Made by a program: the position numbers and the translations under genes
Shown: in pieces, positions 8,918-17,823 of the stretch
Numbering within the stretch: the first letter of the stretch is position 1
How the letters are laid out: each line of letters starts with the position of its first letter
Notes under the pieces: generated by a model
Told to the model about the DNA's origin: nothing
What the model saw: the letters and a program-made list of their open reading frames with translations, nothing else
Database searches by the model: none
Origin: Candidatus Butyricicoccus stercorigallinarum
GTDB taxonomy: Bacteria; Bacillota; Clostridia; Oscillospirales; Butyricicoccaceae
Assembly (NCBI GenBank): GCA_019112985.1
Contig: DXIG01000019.1
Location: forward strand, 1-42,838
Length of the DNA: 42,838 nt
Reading direction: 5' to 3'

Positions 8918-9709
8918 ATGAGAAAGCTGAATTTCACGCACTGCAAAAAGCTGCTGTTTGACACACCCGTCATTTCCCACAGCTTTTCCCTGCGGCTTGT
9001 TCCCCGCACGGATGACCGGCAGGTCATCTGCAACCTGCAAAAGGAAATCACCCCCGTCGAGCATCTGGCGCACGTCACCGACGAATGGGGCGCGCAGATG
9101 TACATCGGCGACTGCTACAGCGAACACACCTCGTTCTGCTACACGGTCTCCGGCATCGCGTGGGTGAAAAATACGCCGTATGTCGACGGCGCGCTGCACC
9201 CGATCTACCGCTATCCATCCGAGCTGACCCGCCCCGGCCCCGCGCTCGAAGCGCTGTACACCGGCGCCGCCATCATCGGCACGGATCCGGCGGAACGCGC
9301 GCAGCAGTGGATGCACCTGCTGTACAAGGCAATCGCCTACGAAAAAGGCGTGACCGACATCCACACGACTGCGGAGCAGGCCGCCGCCCTGCAAAAGGGC
9401 GTCTGCCAGGACTTTACGCACATCATGCTCGCCCTGTGCCGCCGCGACGGCATCCCCGCCCGCTATGTGGTCGGCTATCTGTTCGGCGAGGGCGAAACGC
9501 ACGCCTGGGTGGAGATCTTCGACGGCCGGCGCTGGTTCGGGCTGGACCCGACCAACGACTGCGTCATCGACGACGGCTATATCTGCCTGACGACCGGACG
9601 CGATTACAACGACTGCATTTTGGACAAGGGCTTTTTCCGCACGCCGGGCTATTCCGCCTGCACCGTCACACAAAAACAGGAGGTCTGCGTGACCGTACAG
9701 GACGCATAA
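8918..9709 (+). CDS. Transglutaminase-like cysteine peptidase family protein
   Basis: Protein of 263 residues with a transglutaminase-like fold. The catalytic triad is visible: C163 in GVCQDFTH, H195 in ETHAWVEI and D210 in LDPTND. The N-terminal 80 residues form the beta-rich segment usual in proteins of this kind. Start is well supported by AGAAGGAGACGCGTATG, 15 bases after the alpha-E stop. It is the third member of the conserved trio and could hydrolyse or transfer amide bonds formed by the ATP-grasp enzyme. The triad is intact, so the protein should be active; the substrate is unknown. Confidence 0.88.
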   Translation: MRKLNFTHCKKLLFDTPVISHSFSLRLVPRTDDRQVICNLQKEITPVEHLAHVTDEWGAQMYIGDCYSEHTSFCYTVSGIAWVKNTPYVDGALHPIYRYPSELTRPGPALEALYTGAAIIGTDPAERAQQWMHLLYKAIAYEKGVTDIHTTAEQAAALQKGVCQDFTHIMLALCRRDGIPARYVVGYLFGEGETHAWVEIFDGRRWFGLDPTNDCVIDDGYICLTTGRDYNDCILDKGFFRTPGYSACTVTQKQEVCVTVQDA

Positions 9710-9750
9710 TTCTTATGTGTTAGTAAATCATTAAAAAATATTCCACATTG

Positions 9751-9780
9751 ACCGACAAGAAGTATCTTTGTCGGTTATTG
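9751..9780 (+). terminator. Weak hairpin between transglutaminase and M14 genes
   Basis: Inverted repeat with arms 9751-9758 and 9768-9775. The T content after it is low (TATTG), so it is more likely a processing site or partial terminator than a full stop. Confidence 0.35.
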
Positions 9781-9802
9781 TGGCGTTATGGAGGGAGTAT
9801 TC

Positions 9803-10747
9803 ATGATACAGGAAGTGGTATCTGTCGGCCTTCCGGTCGATGAACGGTGGAAAATCATCAAAAACCGCCTCGTACCCGAATCCGGGCAGCGGGCGGACAT
9901 GAAGCGCATCTGCATCGTCACGGGCACGCACGGCGACGAGCTGGAGGGGCAGTACGTCTGCTACGAGGTCGCGCGCCGGATCCGGGAGCACATGGAGCTG
10001 CTCGACGGCATCGTCGACATCTATCCGGCGCTCAATCCGCTCGGCATCGACTCGATCACGCGCGGCATTCCGATGTTTGATCTGGATATGAACCGCATCT
10101 TCCCCGGCTCCAACACGAGCGCCACGGCGGAGCACGTCGCCGCGCAGATTATGAACGACATGAGCGGCGCGGACGTCGCGGTGGACATCCATGCCTCCAA
10201 CATCTTCCTGCGCGAGACGCCGCAGGTGCGTGTCAACGAGACGACGGCGGACAATCTCCTGCCCTACGCCAAGCTGCTCAACACGGATTTCATCTGGGTG
10301 CACGCCTCCGCGACCGTCCTCGAGGCGACGCTGGCGCACAGCCTGAACAAGACCGGCGTCCCCTGTCTCGTCGTGGAGATGGGCGTCGGCATGCGCATCA
10401 CAAAAGAATACTGCATGCAGCTCGTGGACGGCATCTTCCGCCTGATGTGCGAGCTGGGCATCTGGAAGGGCGAAGCGCCCGCCGTGCGTGAGCCGATCAT
10501 CTCGCGCGACGGACACGTCAGCTTCGTCAACGCCGAGGCCTCCGGCATTTTCGTCCCGTTCGTGGAGCACTGGCAGCGCGTCAACAAGGGCGACCATCTG
10601 GGCGACATCGTCAACCCGGCCACCGGCGAGATTCTGCACGCCGTGCGGGCGGATGTCACCGGGCGTGTGTTCACGCTGCGCGAGTATCCCGTCGTGTATT
10701 CCGGCTCGCTCATCGCGCGCGTGCTGGATGAAAGTGAGGAGGACTGA
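9803..10747 (+). CDS. M14-family zinc hydrolase (AstE/AspA-like), active-site intact
   Basis: Predicted zinc deacylase or carboxypeptidase of 314 residues. Zinc ligands H43 and E46 are in GTHGDE, H130 is in VDIHAS, and the catalytic glutamate is E192 in LVVEMG; NRIFPG is also present. The C-terminal domain is a beta-rich, lipoyl/barrel-like segment (GIFVPFVEHWQRVNKGDHLG). I chose ATG 9803 because GGAGGGAG ends six bases before it; the in-frame ATG at 9788 has no ribosome site. It is followed four bases later by a divergent paralogue that lacks these residues. Position after the ATP-grasp trio suggests a role in trimming or releasing its product. Confidence 0.85.
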   Translation: MIQEVVSVGLPVDERWKIIKNRLVPESGQRADMKRICIVTGTHGDELEGQYVCYEVARRIREHMELLDGIVDIYPALNPLGIDSITRGIPMFDLDMNRIFPGSNTSATAEHVAAQIMNDMSGADVAVDIHASNIFLRETPQVRVNETTADNLLPYAKLLNTDFIWVHASATVLEATLAHSLNKTGVPCLVVEMGVGMRITKEYCMQLVDGIFRLMCELGIWKGEAPAVREPIISRDGHVSFVNAEASGIFVPFVEHWQRVNKGDHLGDIVNPATGEILHAVRADVTGRVFTLREYPVVYSGSLIARVLDESEED

Positions 10748-10751
10748 GAAA

Positions 10752-11687
10752 ATGAATAAGGAAATCCTGTTTACCCTGCCCTCGCCCTACCGCGACACGC
10801 TCAACGTGACCGGCTACCGCTTCGGCCGCGGCGACAAGGCGGTCTGCATCATGGGCGCCATGCGCGGCAATGAGGTGCAGCAGCTCTACATCTGCGCCCA
10901 GCTCGTGCGCACGCTCGAGCAGTTTGAAAAGCGCAACATGCTGGTCAAGGGCAATGAAATTCTCGTCGTCCCCTCGGTCAACCACTATTCGATGAACATC
11001 GGCAAGCGCTTCTGGGCGATGGACAACTCCGACATCAACCGCATGTACCCGGGCTACGACCGCGGCGAGACGACGCAGCGCATCGCCGCCGGCATCTTTG
11101 AAAAGGTGCAGGGCTACCGCTACGGCATCCAGTTCGCCTCGTTCTACATGCCGGGCGACTTCATCCCGCACGTGCGCATGATGGACACCGGCTTCCAGTC
11201 CACCTCGCTGGCCAACCTGTTCGGCCTGCCGTATGTGCTCGTGCGCAAGCCGCGCCCCTACGACACAGGCACGCTCAACTACAACTGGCAGATCTGGGAC
11301 ACCAACGCATTCTCCCTCTACACCAAGGAGACCGACCACATCGACGAGGAATCCGCGCGCACGGCGATTGTCTCCGTCCTGCGCTTCCTCTCGCGCATGG
11401 GTATTTTGAAATACCACTGCCACAGCGGATACATCGCCTCCATCATTCAGGACGAGGAGCTGCGCTCGGTGCAGTCCCCCTGCGGCGGCATCTTTACCCG
11501 CGTCCGCTACCCCGGCGACGAGGTGTCCTACGGCGACGAGCTGGCGCAGATCACCCACCCGCTCGAGGGCTACGTCATGCAGCACATCTACGCGCCGTGC
11601 GACGGCATCGTGTTCTTCTCCCACTCCGCCCCGCTCATCAACGAGCAGACGACCGCCTTCCGCATCATCCGCCGGCTGCACGGTTAA
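10752..11687 (+). CDS. M14-like protein with lost zinc and catalytic residues (pseudoenzyme)
   Basis: Protein of 311 residues, clearly related to the preceding M14 protein: it keeps NRMYPG, the GNE glutamate (E41) and the C-terminal lipoyl-like domain (SPCGGIFTRVRYPGDEV). However, the first zinc histidine is R38 (GAMRGNE), the third ligand is F128 (IQFASF), and the catalytic glutamate is R165 (VLVRKPRP). Three of four key positions are therefore replaced, and catalysis by the usual mechanism is not expected. ATG 10752 has GAGGAGG upstream. It may be a regulatory or substrate-binding partner of its active neighbour. Its end overlaps by four bases the convergent gene that follows. Confidence 0.82.
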   Translation: MNKEILFTLPSPYRDTLNVTGYRFGRGDKAVCIMGAMRGNEVQQLYICAQLVRTLEQFEKRNMLVKGNEILVVPSVNHYSMNIGKRFWAMDNSDINRMYPGYDRGETTQRIAAGIFEKVQGYRYGIQFASFYMPGDFIPHVRMMDTGFQSTSLANLFGLPYVLVRKPRPYDTGTLNYNWQIWDTNAFSLYTKETDHIDEESARTAIVSVLRFLSRMGILKYHCHSGYIASIIQDEELRSVQSPCGGIFTRVRYPGDEVSYGDELAQITHPLEGYVMQHIYAPCDGIVFFSHSAPLINEQTTAFRIIRRLHG

Positions 11688-12112
11688 GCCAGCAGCTGCG
11701 CGCGAATTTCGTCGATGCGCTGTGCGCCGTATTCTTCGTTATAAATCGCGCGGATCGCGCGGTACATCAGCGCCGCATCCCAGTCGGGGTGCGGCGTTTG
11801 CAATGTCTGAAACAGGGCGCGCGCCGCCGCGCCCACCTCGTCCTGCCGATCCATCTTGCGAAAGCTGTCGGTGAAGTCGTCCGGATAATAGCCCCTGCCA
11901 AACAGGCTCTGGCAGCCCGGATTGAGGTCGTATTTCGACTGGTGCAGGTCGAACAGCAGCGCGTCGCGCTCCGGCTCGCCGCAGTCCTCCCCCAGCGCCG
12001 CCAGCGCGCGGCGCACCAGCGCGTTGCGCTCGTCCGTCATCTCGATGGGGTACAGCGAATAGGTCAGGCTGAAGACCGCGCCCAAGATCTGATTCTGATG
12101 CTCTCGTTTCAT
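11684..12112 (-). CDS. Conserved-looking hypothetical protein
   Basis: Small soluble protein of 142 residues that I do not recognise. It is rich in acidic and aromatic residues, has no signal peptide or membrane segment, and is probably mostly helical (RNALVRRALAALGED, DRQDEVGAAARALFQTLQ). The ATG at 12112 has a strong AGAGGAGGACATTTGT site. It lies 47 bases downstream of the lipoprotein gene on the same strand and may be cotranscribed with it. Its stop codon overlaps that of the convergent M14-like gene. Third-position GC is in line with its neighbours, so it is likely to be real. Confidence 0.7.
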   Translation of the reverse strand: MKREHQNQILGAVFSLTYSLYPIEMTDERNALVRRALAALGEDCGEPERDALLFDLHQSKYDLNPGCQSLFGRGYYPDDFTDSFRKMDRQDEVGAAARALFQTLQTPHPDWDAALMYRAIRAIYNEEYGAQRIDEIRAQLLA

Positions 12113-12159
12113 ACAAATGTCCTCCTCTGTCTCTGCTCGTGGGTGTGCGGCCGGCGCCG

Positions 12160-12666
12160 TCACGACGTGCCCAGCGTGTCTCCCCCGGCGTCGAGAAATT
12201 CGTACGACGTCAGCTGCGACGGCCAGTAAAACACATAGGGGTGTGCGCCCGGCGCGATCTCCCGCTCGTACACGCCCGCGGCGTCGGTGATGCGCACGCA
12301 CACGCAGGCGGGGTTGTTCACGCAAAACGCATACCCGTCGTTCCAATGCAGCACTGCGATATCCAGAACGTCGTCCGCGGTCTTGTAGGTGCGCACATAA
12401 GTGTACTGGTCCTCCCCTTTACATGTGACCTCCATCGGCAGATAGTAGTGCGCCTGATAGGCATTTCCGGAGATAAACCAGGCGAGCGCCTGTTCCCCGC
12501 GCACGCTCATGCCCGCATAGGCCAGCTCGATGGTGTCCGCCTCGGCGATGGGAATTTCCTCTCTGGCCTTCTGCACCAGCGCCTGCGTGCCGCGATAGGT
12601 TTTGGCGCAGCCGGCGAGCGAAGTACACAGCAGCCCCGCCAGCAGCAGGCAAATAAACCGTTTCAT
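12160..12666 (-). CDS. Small hypothetical lipoprotein
   Basis: Lipoprotein of 168 residues. The signal peptide MKRFICLLLAGLLC is followed by the lipobox SLAGC, so the mature protein should be anchored outside the cytoplasmic membrane. The mature domain looks beta-rich with several aromatic strands (AHYYLPMEVTC, YTYVRTYK, PYVFYWPS) and contains four to five cysteines. No family is recognised. ATG 12666 has AAAGGAGAG upstream. It is separated from the HAD operon by a good terminator and so has its own promoter, which I could not locate with confidence. Confidence 0.78.
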   Translation of the reverse strand: MKRFICLLLAGLLCTSLAGCAKTYRGTQALVQKAREEIPIAEADTIELAYAGMSVRGEQALAWFISGNAYQAHYYLPMEVTCKGEDQYTYVRTYKTADDVLDIAVLHWNDGYAFCVNNPACVCVRITDAAGVYEREIAPGAHPYVFYWPSQLTSYEFLDAGGDTLGTS

Positions 12667-12740
12667 GCCGCTCTCTCCTTTCCTTCCCCTGTACACTGTT
12701 CTGTTTTCAGTATATCCGATTTGCCGGCAAAAGCAAGTCC

Positions 12741-12772
12741 ATAAAAAAGCGGCGGCCGTGCAGGCCGCCGCT
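12741..12772 (-). terminator. Intrinsic terminator of the lspA-rluD-HAD operon
   Basis: A perfect 10-bp GC-rich stem (arms 12748-12757 and 12763-12772, five-base loop) is followed on the minus strand by TTTTTTAT. It begins eight bases after the HAD stop codon. Confidence 0.9.
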
Positions 12773-12780
12773 TGTCAGGC

Positions 12781-13593
12781 TCAAAAATGCTGATCCAGAT
12801 ATTCCACCACGCTCTGGAGCGCGTCGTGGTTGTTGTCGCGCACGACGACGTCCGCGGCCTCCAGCGTCTCCGCGCGCGCGTTCGCGGGCGCGAAGCTGAT
12901 GCCCGCGCTTTGCAGCATCGGCAGATCGTTCTGGCTGTCGCCGACCGTGCAGATCTTCTCCGGCCGGACGCCGAGATAATCCGCCACGCGGCGCACGCCG
13001 TCGCCCTTGTGCCCGCCCTTTCCGGTCATCTCATAAAAGATCGGCGTGGAAAAGGTCAGGTTGAAGTGCTCCTTCATCGGCTCGACAAAGGCGCGCACCG
13101 GCTCCATCTGCTCCGGCTTTCCGGTGAAGTTGATTTTGCCCCACTGCGCGCACGGCTCCGGAATTTCGTCGATCGGCATCTGCGTGTAGGGGATGTCCAG
13201 ATTGAGAAAATGCTCGCGCGAGGTGTCGTTCATGTTGCAGACATAGGAGCGGTCGAGCAGAAACACCTCGACGCCGATGTGCGGGAACTCCCGCATGACC
13301 GCGTGCGCCAGCGCCTTCGCGCGCTCGTCCAACCCTTCCATGTAGACAATCTCCTGCGTGCGCTCGTCGCAGATGATGGCGCCGTTCAGATAGACGCCCG
13401 GCGCGTTGCACGGCAGCTGCGCGCGGTAGACCTCCGTCGCGGGGCGCGTCCGCCCGGTGGCGATCGCAAAAAATCCGCCGTTCTGCGTAAAATAGCGCAG
13501 CGCCTCGATGGTCGCGCTGCCGATTTCGCGCTTGTCGTCGAGCAGTGTGCCGTCCATATCGGAGGCGAGTAAAATACCGTCAAATTTCCCCAT
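12781..13593 (-). CDS. HAD-family phosphatase, Cof type
   Basis: Sugar- or nucleotide-phosphate phosphatase of the Cof subfamily of haloacid dehalogenase hydrolases, 270 residues. Motif I is DMDGTLLDD, motif II lies in IATGRT, motif III is the lysine around GKGGHKGDGV, and motif IV is GDSQNDLPML. The region between motifs II and III is the mobile alpha/beta cap that sets specificity. The start codon overlaps the end of rluD by 14 bases, with GAGGAATCAAT as ribosome site. Specific substrate cannot be assigned. Confidence 0.92.
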   Translation of the reverse strand: MGKFDGILLASDMDGTLLDDKREIGSATIEALRYFTQNGGFFAIATGRTRPATEVYRAQLPCNAPGVYLNGAIICDERTQEIVYMEGLDERAKALAHAVMREFPHIGVEVFLLDRSYVCNMNDTSREHFLNLDIPYTQMPIDEIPEPCAQWGKINFTGKPEQMEPVRAFVEPMKEHFNLTFSTPIFYEMTGKGGHKGDGVRRVADYLGVRPEKICTVGDSQNDLPMLQSAGISFAPANARAETLEAADVVVRDNNHDALQSVVEYLDQHF

Positions 13594-14503
13594 ATTGATT
13601 CCTCAATTTCTGTAATACGGTGGTGAAATACGCCGGAAGCGGCGCTTCAAATGTCATGCGTTCTCCGCTCGACGGGTGCGTCAGCGTCAGCCTGCCCGCG
13701 TGCAGGCACTGCCCGCCCAGCTTCCATTTGTCCTTTGCCGGGCCGTACAGCGGGTCGCCGATGATCGGGTGCCCGATGTGCGCCATGTGCACGCGAATCT
13801 GATGCGTGCGCCCCGTCTCGAGCAGAAAGGTCAGATACGTATAGCCGCGGTAACGTTCGAGCACCTCGTAGTGCGTGACCGCCTCGCGCCCGCCCTCGAC
13901 GACCGCCATCTTCTTGCGGTCCAGCCGGTGGCGCGCGATGGGCGCGTCGATGGTGCCCTTGTCCTCGCGCGGCGCGCCGTACACGACGGCGTAATAGCGC
14001 CGTCCGGCGGCGTGCTCCTGAATCTGCTGCGCGAGCGCCTGATGCGCGCGGTCGTTTTTCGCCACAACCAGCAGCCCGCTCGTGTCCTTGTCGATGCGGT
14101 GGACGATGCCCGGGCGAATCTCGCCGTTGATGCCGGAGAGGCTGTCGCCGCAGTGGTACAGCAGCGCGTTGACCAGCGTGCCGCTCCAGTTTCCCGGCGC
14201 GGGGTGAACCACCATGCCGCGCGGCTTGTTGACCACGACGATGTCCGCGTCTTCATAGACGATGTCCAGCGGGATGTCCTCCGGGACGACCTCCGACAGC
14301 TTCGGCTCGGGCAGCTCGACCCAGATCTCCCCGCCCGCCGCCGCTTTGGCGTTTTTCCGCAGCGGCGCGCCGGACAGCGTGACGCACCCGTCGCGCATCA
14401 GGTTCTGGATAGCGGAGCGCGTCAGCTCCGGCAGCTGCTCCGCGAGCAGCCGATCCAGCCGCTTGCCCGCGTCCTCCGGCTTTACCTGCACAATCTGTCT
14501 CAT
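13580..14503 (-). CDS. rluD: Ribosomal large-subunit pseudouridine synthase, RluD family
   Basis: Converts uridines in 23S rRNA to pseudouridine. The protein has 307 residues, an N-terminal S4 RNA-binding domain (KRLDRLLAEQLPELTRSAIQ) and a catalytic domain with HRIDKDTSGLLVV carrying the catalytic aspartate. Later LETGRTHQIRVHM is the usual family motif. It starts in an ATGA overlap with lspA and is preceded by GAGGAG. The lspA-rluD pairing is common in Firmicutes (B. subtilis ylyB). The exact target uridine cannot be read from sequence. Confidence 0.93.
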   Translation of the reverse strand: MRQIVQVKPEDAGKRLDRLLAEQLPELTRSAIQNLMRDGCVTLSGAPLRKNAKAAAGGEIWVELPEPKLSEVVPEDIPLDIVYEDADIVVVNKPRGMVVHPAPGNWSGTLVNALLYHCGDSLSGINGEIRPGIVHRIDKDTSGLLVVAKNDRAHQALAQQIQEHAAGRRYYAVVYGAPREDKGTIDAPIARHRLDRKKMAVVEGGREAVTHYEVLERYRGYTYLTFLLETGRTHQIRVHMAHIGHPIIGDPLYGPAKDKWKLGGQCLHAGRLTLTHPSSGERMTFEAPLPAYFTTVLQKLRNQYGEI

Positions 14504-14973
14504 CTGCGCGTCTGCTCCTCCGGGTCTCTGTGCTGGAACAGATAGTACACGGCGAACAGCGCCACGCCGACCGTGACATAGATATCCGCGATGTTGAACA
14601 CCGGGAACCGGATGAACAGCACCTCGATCATGTCCACGACATACTGATGCACTGCGCGGTCAATGGCGTTGCCGACCGCGCCCGCGCACACGACCAGCAG
14701 GCTGACCTTTCCCCAGACATTCTGGATGAGGTTCCTGCTGAACGCATAGATAATGGCGCCGACAACCAGCAGCGCGAGCAGAAGAAACAGCCAGGTCTGA
14801 TCTTCCAGCAGGCTGAACGCCGCACCGCGGTTTTCCACATAGGTGAGCTGCAAGACGCCCGGAATCAGCGGAATGCTGCCCATCGGCGCGAGCACCGTGA
14901 CCGCCCAGTATTTGACCACCTGGTCAACCAGCACCATGGCGAACACGGCCAGCAGCGTCATGAGAATTGTCAA
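14500..14973 (-). CDS. lspA: Lipoprotein signal peptidase II
   Basis: Membrane aspartyl protease that removes signal peptides from prolipoproteins, such as the two lipoproteins in this window. The product has 157 residues with four predicted membrane helices. The active-site regions are VENRGAAFSLL, GAVGNAIDR (first catalytic aspartate) and VFNIADIYV (second). I chose TTG 14973 because AAGGGGGA lies ten bases upstream; the next ATG (14961) is 22 bases from it, and the frame further upstream runs through the ileS terminator. The gene lies just after that terminator, so it depends on readthrough or a hidden promoter. Confidence 0.92.
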   Translation of the reverse strand: MTILMTLLAVFAMVLVDQVVKYWAVTVLAPMGSIPLIPGVLQLTYVENRGAAFSLLEDQTWLFLLLALLVVGAIIYAFSRNLIQNVWGKVSLLVVCAGAVGNAIDRAVHQYVVDMIEVLFIRFPVFNIADIYVTVGVALFAVYYLFQHRDPEEQTRR

Positions 14974-14983
14974 TCGGGATCGT

Positions 14984-14990
14984 CCCCCTT
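14984..14990 (-). promoter_or_regulatory. Ribosome binding site deciding the TTG start of lspA
   Basis: AAGGGGG on the minus strand, ten to eleven bases before the TTG at 14973. No ATG has a comparable site. Confidence 0.5.
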
Positions 14991-14991
14991 T

Positions 14992-15024
14992 CAAAAAAGA
15001 GGCAGAGGACGTGTCCTCTGCCTC
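14992..15024 (-). terminator. Intrinsic terminator of ileS
   Basis: An 11-12-bp perfect stem (14999-15009 with 15014-15024) followed on the minus strand by TTTTTTGA, beginning 13 bases after the ileS stop. Confidence 0.88.
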
Positions 15025-15036
15025 AGCGTGTCTCAA

Positions 15037-17823
15037 TTATCGGCTGACAACAGAAGCGCAGCGTGCGCACAGGCACGGATGCTCTGCGTTTTCACCGACC
15101 GTCGGATCGTAGATCCAGCAGCGCGCGCACTTCTCGCCTTCCATGCGGCTGACCGCAATGCGGATGCCGCCGAGCGCGCTGTATTCGTCGCCCTCGCCGT
15201 CGCCGCTCTGCACGACAACCTGGGAGACGATGCACAGCTTGGCCAGATCCTGTCCGCAGTGATCCAAAAATTCCTTGCCGGCCGCCGACGCGGTGATGAC
15301 GACCTTCGCCTCCAGCGGCTTGCCGATCAGCTTGGCGCCGCGCGCCTGCTCCAGCGCCTTGTTGACGTCGTCGCGGACGGCGATGATCTTGTCCCACTGA
15401 ATCAGCGCCGCCTCGTCGAAGGCCAGCGCCGCGTCATAGGACGGCATATCGTTGAACAGGATGTTGCGCAGGTCGTCGCCCTCGCGGTGCGGCATCGCAT
15501 GCCAGATCTCATCCGCGGTGAAGCAGAGGATGGGCGAGATCATGCGGACCAGCGCGTCCAGAATGCGGTAAATCGCGGTCTGCGCGGACAGACGGCTCAG
15601 GCCGTCGTCGCAGTACAGGCGGTCCTTGATGACGTCCAGATAGAAGTTGGACATATCGACCACGCAGAAGTTGTGAATCGCGTGCGTGACCGTGTGGAAC
15701 TCGTAGCTGTCGTAGGCGGCGCGCACGCGGCCGACCAGGTCGTTGCACTTCATCAGCGCCCACTTGTCCAGCTCCAGCATCTGGTCGTATGCCACCATCT
15801 GATCGACGGTGAAGCCGTCCAGATTGCCCATGATGTAGCGCGCCGTGTTGCGGATCTTGAGATAGTTCTGCGACAGCTGCTTGAACATCTTCTTGGAGAT
15901 CTTCATGTCGACGCGGTAATCCGCCGAGGAGACCCACAGGCGCAGCAGATCCGCGCCGTATTCCCTGGTGATCTCCTGCGGGCTCATGCCGTTGCCCTTG
16001 GACTTGGACATCTTCTGGCGCTCCTCGTCGACGATCATGCCGTGGGTGATGACCGTCCTGTACGGAGCGGTGCCCTTGGTGGCGATCGCGGTCAGCATGG
16101 ACGACTGGAACCAGCCGCGGTACTGATCATTGCCCTCCAGATAGACGTCCGCCGGATAGGTCAGATCGTCGCGCTCGTCCATGACGGCCGCGTGGCTGGA
16201 GCCGGAGTCAAACCAGACGTCCATCGTGTCGGTCTCCTTGGTGAACGAGCCGCAGCCGCATTCGCACTTGATGTCATCCGTCAGGATGTCGTCCGCGTCC
16301 ATATCGAACCAGGCGCTCGTGCCGTGCGCGCGGAACAGATCGGCCACCAGCTTGATGGTCTTCTCGTTGACGATCGGCTTGCCGCACTGCTTGCAGAAGA
16401 AGATCGGGATGGGGACACCCCAGGTGCGCTGGCGGGAGATGCACCAGTCCGAGCGCTCCTGAATCATCGAGGTCATGCGATCCTCGCCCCAGGCCGGAAT
16501 CCACTGGATGTCGTGACACGCCTTCACAGCATCGTCCTTCAGCGCGTCGACAGAGCAGAACCACTGCTCCGTCGCGCGGAAGATGATCGGGTTCTTGCAT
16601 CTCCAGCAGTGCGGGTAGGAGTGCTCGATGGTCTCGACCGCGAGCAGGGAGCCCTGCGCCTTCAGGTCGTCCAAAATGACCGCGTTGGTCTTTTCATAGT
16701 ACATGCCGGCGTATTTGCCCGCGTCCTCGGTCGCATAGCCCTTGCTGTCGACCGGAACGATCATCGGGATCTCCGGATACTTCTGGCAGACGATGAAGTC
16801 GTCCGCGCCGAAGCCCGGCGCCGTGTGGACGCAGCCGGTGCCGGCGTCCAGCGTGACGTGCTCGCCGACGATGACGAGCGATTCGCGATCCATCAGCGGG
16901 TGCTGGGTGGTGATGTACTCCAGCTCCGCGCCCGAAATCGTGCCGACGATCTCATACGAATCGATGTGCGCGGCCTGCGCGACCGCGGAGATCAGGTCGG
17001 TGGCCAGGATATAGATCTCGCCGTTCGGCACCTTGACGAACGAATATTCAAAGTACGGGTTGACGGAAATCGCGAGGTTGCCCGGCAGCGTCCAGGTCGT
17101 CGTCGTCCAGATGACGAAGTAGACGTTCTCCGCCGTGCCCAGGACGGCGGAAATCTTGCCCTTGTCATCCTTGACGGCGAACTTGACGTAAATGGACTCA
17201 CAGGTGGAGTCTTTGTACTCGATCTCCGCCTCAGCCAGCGCGGTCTCGTCGTGCGGGCACCAGTAAACCGGCTTCAGACCTTTGTAGATATAGCCCTTCT
17301 TCGCCATTTCGCCAAAAACCTCGATCTGCTTGGCGACGAAGTCGTTGGTCAGCGTCAGGTACGGGTGATCCCAATCGCCGACCGCGCCGAGGCGCTTGAA
17401 CTGCTCGCGCTGCGTGTTGACGTGCTCCAGCGCGAACTCCTTGCACTTTTCGCAAAACTCCTTGCTGCTGACCTTGTGGCGGTCCAGACCGAACGCGGCG
17501 ATGGCCTGACGCTCGATCGGCAGGCCGTGGGTATCCCAGCCCGGAACATACGGCGCCTTGTAGCCGGTCATGTTCTTATAGCGGATGATAAAGTCCTTGA
17601 GGATCTTGTTGAGTGCGTGTCCCAGATGCAAATTGCCGTTTGCATACGGAGGGCCGTCGTGCAGAATAAACAGGGGCTTGCCCTCGTTTTTCTCCATCAA
17701 TGTATCGTAGATGCGATCCTCTTCCCACTTGGCCAGAAATTCCGGCTCGCGCTTGGGGAGCCCCGCGCGCATCGGAAATTCCGTCTTGGGAAGATGAATG
17801 GTCTTGTTGTAGTCCTGCGGCAT
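15037..17823 (-). CDS. ileS: Isoleucyl-tRNA synthetase
   Basis: Charges tRNA-Ile with isoleucine; 928 residues, the usual bacterial-type length. The class I signature HLGH is at residues 66-69 and KMSKS lies near residue 600 (QKMSKSKGNG). The editing domain sits between, and the C-terminal zinc finger is CARCW...CLCARC. Start has AGAAAGGAG upstream. It follows divIVA by 97 bases, as in many Firmicutes. No T-box leader fits in that gap, which is notable because Firmicute ileS genes are often T-box controlled. The gap does hold two short GC hairpins (17848-17861 and 17863-17878). Confidence 0.98.
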   Translation of the reverse strand: MPQDYNKTIHLPKTEFPMRAGLPKREPEFLAKWEEDRIYDTLMEKNEGKPLFILHDGPPYANGNLHLGHALNKILKDFIIRYKNMTGYKAPYVPGWDTHGLPIERQAIAAFGLDRHKVSSKEFCEKCKEFALEHVNTQREQFKRLGAVGDWDHPYLTLTNDFVAKQIEVFGEMAKKGYIYKGLKPVYWCPHDETALAEAEIEYKDSTCESIYVKFAVKDDKGKISAVLGTAENVYFVIWTTTTWTLPGNLAISVNPYFEYSFVKVPNGEIYILATDLISAVAQAAHIDSYEIVGTISGAELEYITTQHPLMDRESLVIVGEHVTLDAGTGCVHTAPGFGADDFIVCQKYPEIPMIVPVDSKGYATEDAGKYAGMYYEKTNAVILDDLKAQGSLLAVETIEHSYPHCWRCKNPIIFRATEQWFCSVDALKDDAVKACHDIQWIPAWGEDRMTSMIQERSDWCISRQRTWGVPIPIFFCKQCGKPIVNEKTIKLVADLFRAHGTSAWFDMDADDILTDDIKCECGCGSFTKETDTMDVWFDSGSSHAAVMDERDDLTYPADVYLEGNDQYRGWFQSSMLTAIATKGTAPYRTVITHGMIVDEERQKMSKSKGNGMSPQEITREYGADLLRLWVSSADYRVDMKISKKMFKQLSQNYLKIRNTARYIMGNLDGFTVDQMVAYDQMLELDKWALMKCNDLVGRVRAAYDSYEFHTVTHAIHNFCVVDMSNFYLDVIKDRLYCDDGLSRLSAQTAIYRILDALVRMISPILCFTADEIWHAMPHREGDDLRNILFNDMPSYDAALAFDEAALIQWDKIIAVRDDVNKALEQARGAKLIGKPLEAKVVITASAAGKEFLDHCGQDLAKLCIVSQVVVQSGDGEGDEYSALGGIRIAVSRMEGEKCARCWIYDPTVGENAEHPCLCARCASVVSR

